A stretch of 10,699 bases of DNA from Isohypsibius dastychi (Eukaryota; Tardigrada; Eutardigrada; Parachela; Isohypsibiidae). The notes under the pieces are model-generated. The model did no database searches. It saw nothing but the letters and a program-made list of their open reading frames with translations, and was not told the origin of the DNA. Every line of letters starts with the position of its first letter. Positions within the stretch are counted from its first letter, which is position 1. A program made the position numbers and the translations under genes. Below are positions 6,908-10,699 of this stretch, in pieces. The stretch is from assembly GCA_034696485.1 (NCBI GenBank), contig JAQIWT010001461.1, forward strand, positions 1 to 10,699. The letters run 5' to 3'.

Positions 6908-9900
6908 TCATGAAAACGAGTTGGGCGGCTCCTGTTTGACAAAGTTGCCATAATTAAACGAACTTCCCGGGTTACTTCCGGCCAGCGCAGCAAAAAAGTC
7001 AGCATTAGGCAGTCCGCCGTTCAAGCCGGGACTGGCACCCGCACTACCGCTGCCATCCATCGGTGAGCGAAGTCGTCGCTGAAACTCATCATTCTCGACT
7101 TCCATGGCCACTGAGCGGAGATCTCGGTTGGGCTGAGTCAAGAGACGGATGAGAAAGCCGTCAAAAGGGAGATTGGGGAAGAGCTGGGAGAAAAAGAGCA
7201 GATCGAGGCATTTAAGCCCGATGGAGCGGAGAGACGGCAAGCGGAGCAGTAGCTTAGCGAAGCGGGAAACATCGGCCGGATGCGATTGAGCGCAGTGATC
7301 TTCGAGGGCAGAATAGAGACGCTCGCGGCAGGATTCCACTCGATCGACATTCAACAAGCCTTTCGCGTCTGCAAATACAAAAAACTAACAGTGAGTATAA
7401 GCGATTCGAGTTCAGATTTCTAAAACATTATGGTACACATTTTATTAAACTGAGAATATTGCCAAAAACTGATTGCTTCCGGTTCGGAATTTCATCACAC
7501 AATCCAAATTCGACAATTCCAAATTGTATAATTCACTCCTAACTACAGATTTGAAAAAGAAGGGTTTGGGAATCAAATTCGGTACAACCGGAAGTCAACA
7601 CAAAGACCGATAACCTGGGCATATTTTTCATAAAATTTGGTTCATAAGATTAAACATAAGATATATATACTCCGTTCTGCCGATTAAGTGGTACACTCTT
7701 TTTCTGTCTCAATCGGCTCACCAAGTGCGCAGCGGAGGGTGCACTCGGGGCTTACGCATGGTGTGTGTGGTGAGCCGATCGAGACAGCAAAAGAGTGTAC
7801 CACTTAATCGGCAGAACGGAGTACGTATGACACCGATTCCTACCTGGATTAAACAGAATAATTCCTCGCAAACAGGACAGCTCGAATTGATCAACTTGAA
7901 GTTCGGACATTTTCGCGATAAGTTCACCGGCCATACGTTCAACAAGTCCACTCAACCCAAACAACGACGAATGCTGCGGTGTAATGCATAATCCACTCGA
8001 CAAAACCAGCCCACTGTTTGTATTGGCGAACATCGAACGTGCTCCCTAAAAAACAACAAAAAAACATCAAACAACGACTCAAAACAATTACATCCAGGAA
8101 ACTCACCATGGCTGACAAATGCAATTCATTCCAGGCTGCAAGAAAGAAAATCAGATGAAAACTCCATCACTCATCAATCAGTCCTACCATCCTAAAGTCG
8201 AAATATTTTCGCTTCAAAGTTTTCCATCTTTTTCGAACAGTCATCAGTACTGAAAATCTCCAATCAGCTAAGATAGTTTCACCGAAAATCTGTCGCAGCT
8301 TGAGCTAAACCACATCAACTCAAAACAATTATTACTCGATCAGATTATTCGAATAATACGTATTTCTTCAGACGAAAAACGGTTTCAGCTCAAAACAATC
8401 TGACCAGAATTTCCACAGTTCTAAAATTACAAGTTACAAATTACAAATTATTACAAATTACAAATTACGAATTACAAATTACAAAATTACAAATTCAAGT
8501 TACACTAAGGCAGTTTACAAACTGGAAAATAAAAATCCGGATTCTAAATATTATTGGTGGTCCGTATCGACTAAGTTTTCCCAAATCCAATACTGCATCT
8601 CAAGTGAATCAAAAATCATGGACTCAGCTGGATACAAATTTCCACTGAATTGAATCTCTTTATTTTCTTCAATTTCTGATTTCACAAACGAATGGAAATC
8701 AGCTCAAAGTTGCACTACAAATTTCCACGATATCCTTCTTCCAAGAATTTTCAACTGCTGGTCGATACGAATCTTGAGCATTCATTCGCGTTATGGATTT
8801 TATTTTCAGCCTTCCTCACTTAATTTCAGGCTGACATTAACATGCTAACATTGTTTCATATCAAGGAACATACCGCATTTGACGAGGGCGATTTGATCAG
8901 CCAGCGGTAATTCCCCAATAAACGGGCACATCCGGATATATTGCACCGCCATATGCAACTCTTTCTCACAAATCTCGACGAGCTGGCGATTATTATCCGG
9001 CTGATGATGCAGCAAGCTCCCCAAGTCAAGAGTTCGAATTTGACCAGCGTTACTCAGAAACCCTCCCAGGATCAAATTATCCGCTGCCAGCAGCTTGTCC
9101 AAATTAAAGTCACTTCCGCCGGAAGCGAGATGCCCGACTCCCCGGGGTCCAGGAGTTGGTGGGATGCTTTGAGGTGCACCGCTTTCCAAATCACTATCAG
9201 ATCCACTGGCATTTCCGCCGGAAGCTCCACCAGCCAGGCCTTGTTGACGCTGGCGTTTCTCTTTTGAACGCATCCGCTCTTCTTGGACAGCTGAAAGAAC
9301 AACTACGCCGATCATCAGGAATAATCACAGAGCAAATGGAAAAAATTCAAAATTCAAAAAAAAATAAAATTCAAAAATTCAATTCAATGATTCGCAAAGT
9401 TTGTAATAAATTTCAAGGAAATGTCGAATTCTGGTCAATCTGATCCGAGAAAATTTCAGTGGATCAAAACAGAAGGTCTGTTCTCACCTTCACGACGCAT
9501 TCCCATTTGTAGGCATTTTTGATATCGGCAAAACTGGCAGCGATTTCTCTGACGTTTATCAACAATACAATTTCGGTCTTCACGGCAAGCATAGGTGAGG
9601 TCCTTTCGGACTGTGCGTTTGAAGAATCCTTTGCATCCTTCACAACTGCAACACACAGAGAAGTTAATAACCGAACCGGAAGTGGAAAAAATCCAACAAA
9701 TTGAGTGCTAAATTAAAATCGTTTTATCTGACTCTTCTCTTTTCTCAAGTAATTTTCTTCCGTAATTTTCTTTCACTGACGATTTTTGGATCTGAAAGGA
9801 ACACTGAGAAGGGAAATAACATATAATCAAAGGTAGATCTAGCCAGAACTCGTTCAATCAAAAAAGCACGGTGAGCTGAATTCAAAACCGGATCAGCTAT

Positions 9901-10530
9901 TTTTCAAGGTCATGTAGTCAGTGAGGCAGATCCGATAAACACCATTACATAACAGCGCATCACTGCAAAAACACGAAGACATCACAATTCACAACACACC
10001 GTTCCCCCTTCGTGCGGAGGGCCACCTTAGCAGGGGGCAAAAGAACACATCAACCATGGACCCCTGGCTACAACGAAAAACCACAACAAATAAAATCCTT
10101 CTCAAAATAGAAGGTTTCTAATGGTCATCAGAAAATATTCCAAGGTGGAAAATAATTACCTGTAAACGCCATAATGTTTTCCAGAGGCTCGGTCTCCGCA
10201 AATACTGCAAGAATGTTTGGATTGATAGAGTGGGTGATGAGGGGGGTAGGAGATACTTCCGCCCGGGCTCGCCACTGGCATCGATGAGGACGAAGATTGA
10301 CCTTGTTGACTGGAAATGGAAGGAGAAGGTGAGCTCATCTGACGAGACATGATCATCGGGGTCGACGGACTCAAGTACGCAGCTTGGAGAGCTCCAGGGT
10401 TCTTCAGTTGCGACCTTGGGGTTCCTGTAGAGTTGGGGTTGCGAAATGCAGTGGATTCGTCATCTGATGAATTATTTGAAGATGAAATGGGCGAATGATG
10501 AGGAAATGCAGGGATGTTGGTAAAACTCAT
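6908..10530 (-). CDS. RXR: Retinoid X receptor-type nuclear receptor (RXR/USP family), six exons
   Basis: A ligand-activated transcription factor and the common heterodimer partner of receptors such as EcR. Exons in transcript order: 10530-10160, 9645-9488, 9290-8874, 8135-8107 (29 nt), 8045-7844, 7368-6908; 545 residues. Residues 1-107 are a Ser/Pro-rich A/B region. The DNA-binding domain runs from 108 to about 175. Zinc ligands are Cys108, 111, 125, 128, 144, 150, 160 and 163 (Cys168 is also conserved), with P-box CEGCKG and the RXR-type tail MGMRREAVQEER. A long Gly/Ser-rich hinge runs to about 275. The ligand-binding domain shows the signature from VQYIRM through LPLADQ to AWNEL. Arg328 matches the retinoate-binding Arg316 of RXR-alpha, Cys446 matches Cys432, and helix 10 ([18 protein letters not shown], 429-446) keeps the dimer interface. 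Helix 12 is altered (FLIRLL, 464-469) and a 76-residue C-terminal extension follows. P-box and helix 10 favour RXR over HNF4. Further 5' exons cannot be excluded. Confidence 0.95.
7369..7843 (-). other. RXR intron 5 (475 bp)
   Basis: The donor follows AATCCAG (gtagga) and the acceptor is tatttgcag before the exon coding for DAKGLL. The intron contains the foldback element described at 7668-7823 near its 5' end. The remaining AT-rich sequence (7369-7667) shows no coding potential or recognisable feature. Confidence 0.85.
7668..7823. mobile_element. Foldback / TA-flanked MITE-like element in RXR intron 5
   Basis: Arms 7668-7723 and 7768-7823 are 56-bp inverted repeats with only two mismatches (at 7703 and 7711). 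They are separated by a 44-base GC-rich centre, which itself has a small agtgc/gcact stem at 7724-7728 and 7741-7745. Each arm ends in TA followed inward by CTCCGTTCTG. If TA is the target-site duplication, the element proper is 7670-7821 with 54-bp terminal repeats. TA duplication plus terminal CTCC resembles Tc1/mariner-derived Stowaway-type MITEs. There is no transposase coding sequence, so it would be non-autonomous. In the RXR transcript it would fold into a long hairpin starting 20 nt after the intron 5 donor. Confidence 0.75.
8136..8873 (-). other. RXR intron 3 (738 bp)
   Basis: This is the longest intron of the receptor gene, between the exon ending ALVKC and the 29-nt exon. It is AT-rich, carries the heptamer repeat at 8423-8504, and has two copies of CTCAAAACAAT (8319-8329 and 8389-8399). 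A third copy lies in intron 4 at 8078-8088. No ORF or RNA gene is supported. Confidence 0.8.
8423..8504 (+). repeat. Tandem TTACAAA heptamer repeat
   Basis: About ten imperfect copies of the 7-bp unit TTACAAA run head to tail. One copy has a C-to-G-type variant (ttacgaa), one has an extra A, one is a partial unit (tta), and the edges are degenerate (ttcaag, ttaca). It lies in RXR intron 3. This looks like a minisatellite that arose by slippage and is a likely length polymorphism. Confidence 0.9.
9646..10159 (-). other. RXR intron 1 (514 bp), splitting the first zinc finger
   Basis: The donor lies after GGCGTTTACAG (gtaatt) and the acceptor is gtgttgcag before TTGTGAAGG. It divides the Ser codon just before the P-box, between the two Cys pairs of zinc finger 1. 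The content is AT-rich with a short GC-rich patch near 10004-10040. One AAGGTCA half-site occurs near 9906-9912. No ORF or RNA gene was recognised. Confidence 0.85.
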
Positions 10531-10699
10531 CCAACACGAAAATAATTAAAAGGATAATTGACAGCTTGTCACATTCCTGTGGTTGGTTTGGGATGAATGA
10601 TCGGGATTAACAGCGATTCGAGGTCACAAGCAATGGCTGAAATTAGAAATGAAATGAAATTCCGATGTGCGAAAGTGGAGCAACGAGCTCTGCTTTTGC
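10531..10699 (-). promoter_or_regulatory. Upstream region / 5' leader of the RXR gene
   Basis: This is the sequence immediately 5' of the RXR start codon on the minus strand, cut by the window edge. It contains one perfect AGGTCA half-site at 10621-10626 (plus orientation), about 90 bp before the ATG, which could be a receptor binding site. No splice acceptor precedes the ATG convincingly, so 10530 is the best supported start. The promoter may lie beyond the window. Confidence 0.35.

Noticed and set aside
8423-8504. CRISPR-like array
   Set aside because: Units are 7 bp with no spacers, in an intron of an animal gene; it is a simple tandem repeat.
8941-9267. A 108-codon plus-strand frame
   Set aside because: It is the antisense shadow of RXR exon 3 (hinge and start of the ligand-binding domain).
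6908-10530. HNF4-type receptor instead of RXR
   Set aside because: The P-box is CEGCKG and the tail is MGMRREAVQEER, with the RXR helix 10 pattern; HNF4 proteins typically have a CDGCKG P-box.

Overview
The window looks like a compact invertebrate nuclear genome. Introns are mostly 55-80 bp with GT..AG ends, four of the five genes are spliced, and there are genes on both strands. One gene is a clear retinoid X receptor (RXR), which is an animal-only family. I favour a small-genome ecdysozoan, with nematode or tardigrade as the leading options. The acceptors are variable (tatag, cgcag, tccag, acag, tttag, gaag) rather than a uniform TTTTCAG, and no trans-splice-like acceptor sits just upstream of any start codon. 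This argues mildly against a Caenorhabditis-like nematode, but the taxon cannot be fixed from this window.

Layout from left to right. (1) 207-2452 (+): a complete nine-exon fumarylacetoacetase, the last enzyme of tyrosine breakdown, with all metal and catalytic residues in place. (2) 2782-4376 (+): a four-exon secreted S1-family serine protease with a long Ser/Thr/Pro-rich propeptide, an intact His-Asp-Ser triad and a non-trypsin S1 pocket. (3) 4831-5511 (-): an intronless secreted 226-residue protein that reads as a GIN-type (DUF2807) beta-solenoid domain, a fold I associate mainly with bacteria. (4) 5911-6544 (+): a two-exon secreted, Thr/Ser-rich orphan protein, divergent from gene 3. (5) 10530-6908 (-): a complete six-exon RXR-type nuclear receptor.

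Intron 5 of the receptor holds a near-perfect 56-bp inverted repeat flanked by TA. It looks like a Tc1/mariner-type MITE and would form a long hairpin in the receptor transcript about 20 nt from a 5' splice site. Intron 3 holds an AT-rich heptamer tandem repeat.

Nothing suggests the genes form one pathway. Three encode secreted proteins (protease, GIN-domain protein, Thr-rich orphan), one is a cytosolic metabolic enzyme, and one is a nuclear transcription factor. The points most worth following are the GIN-domain gene as a possible horizontal acquisition, the foldback element in the receptor intron, and the unusual C-terminus of the receptor (altered AF-2 helix, long F region ending in a SUMO-type motif). 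Gene models were built by hand from splice sites and family conservation; every exon join keeps the reading frame.
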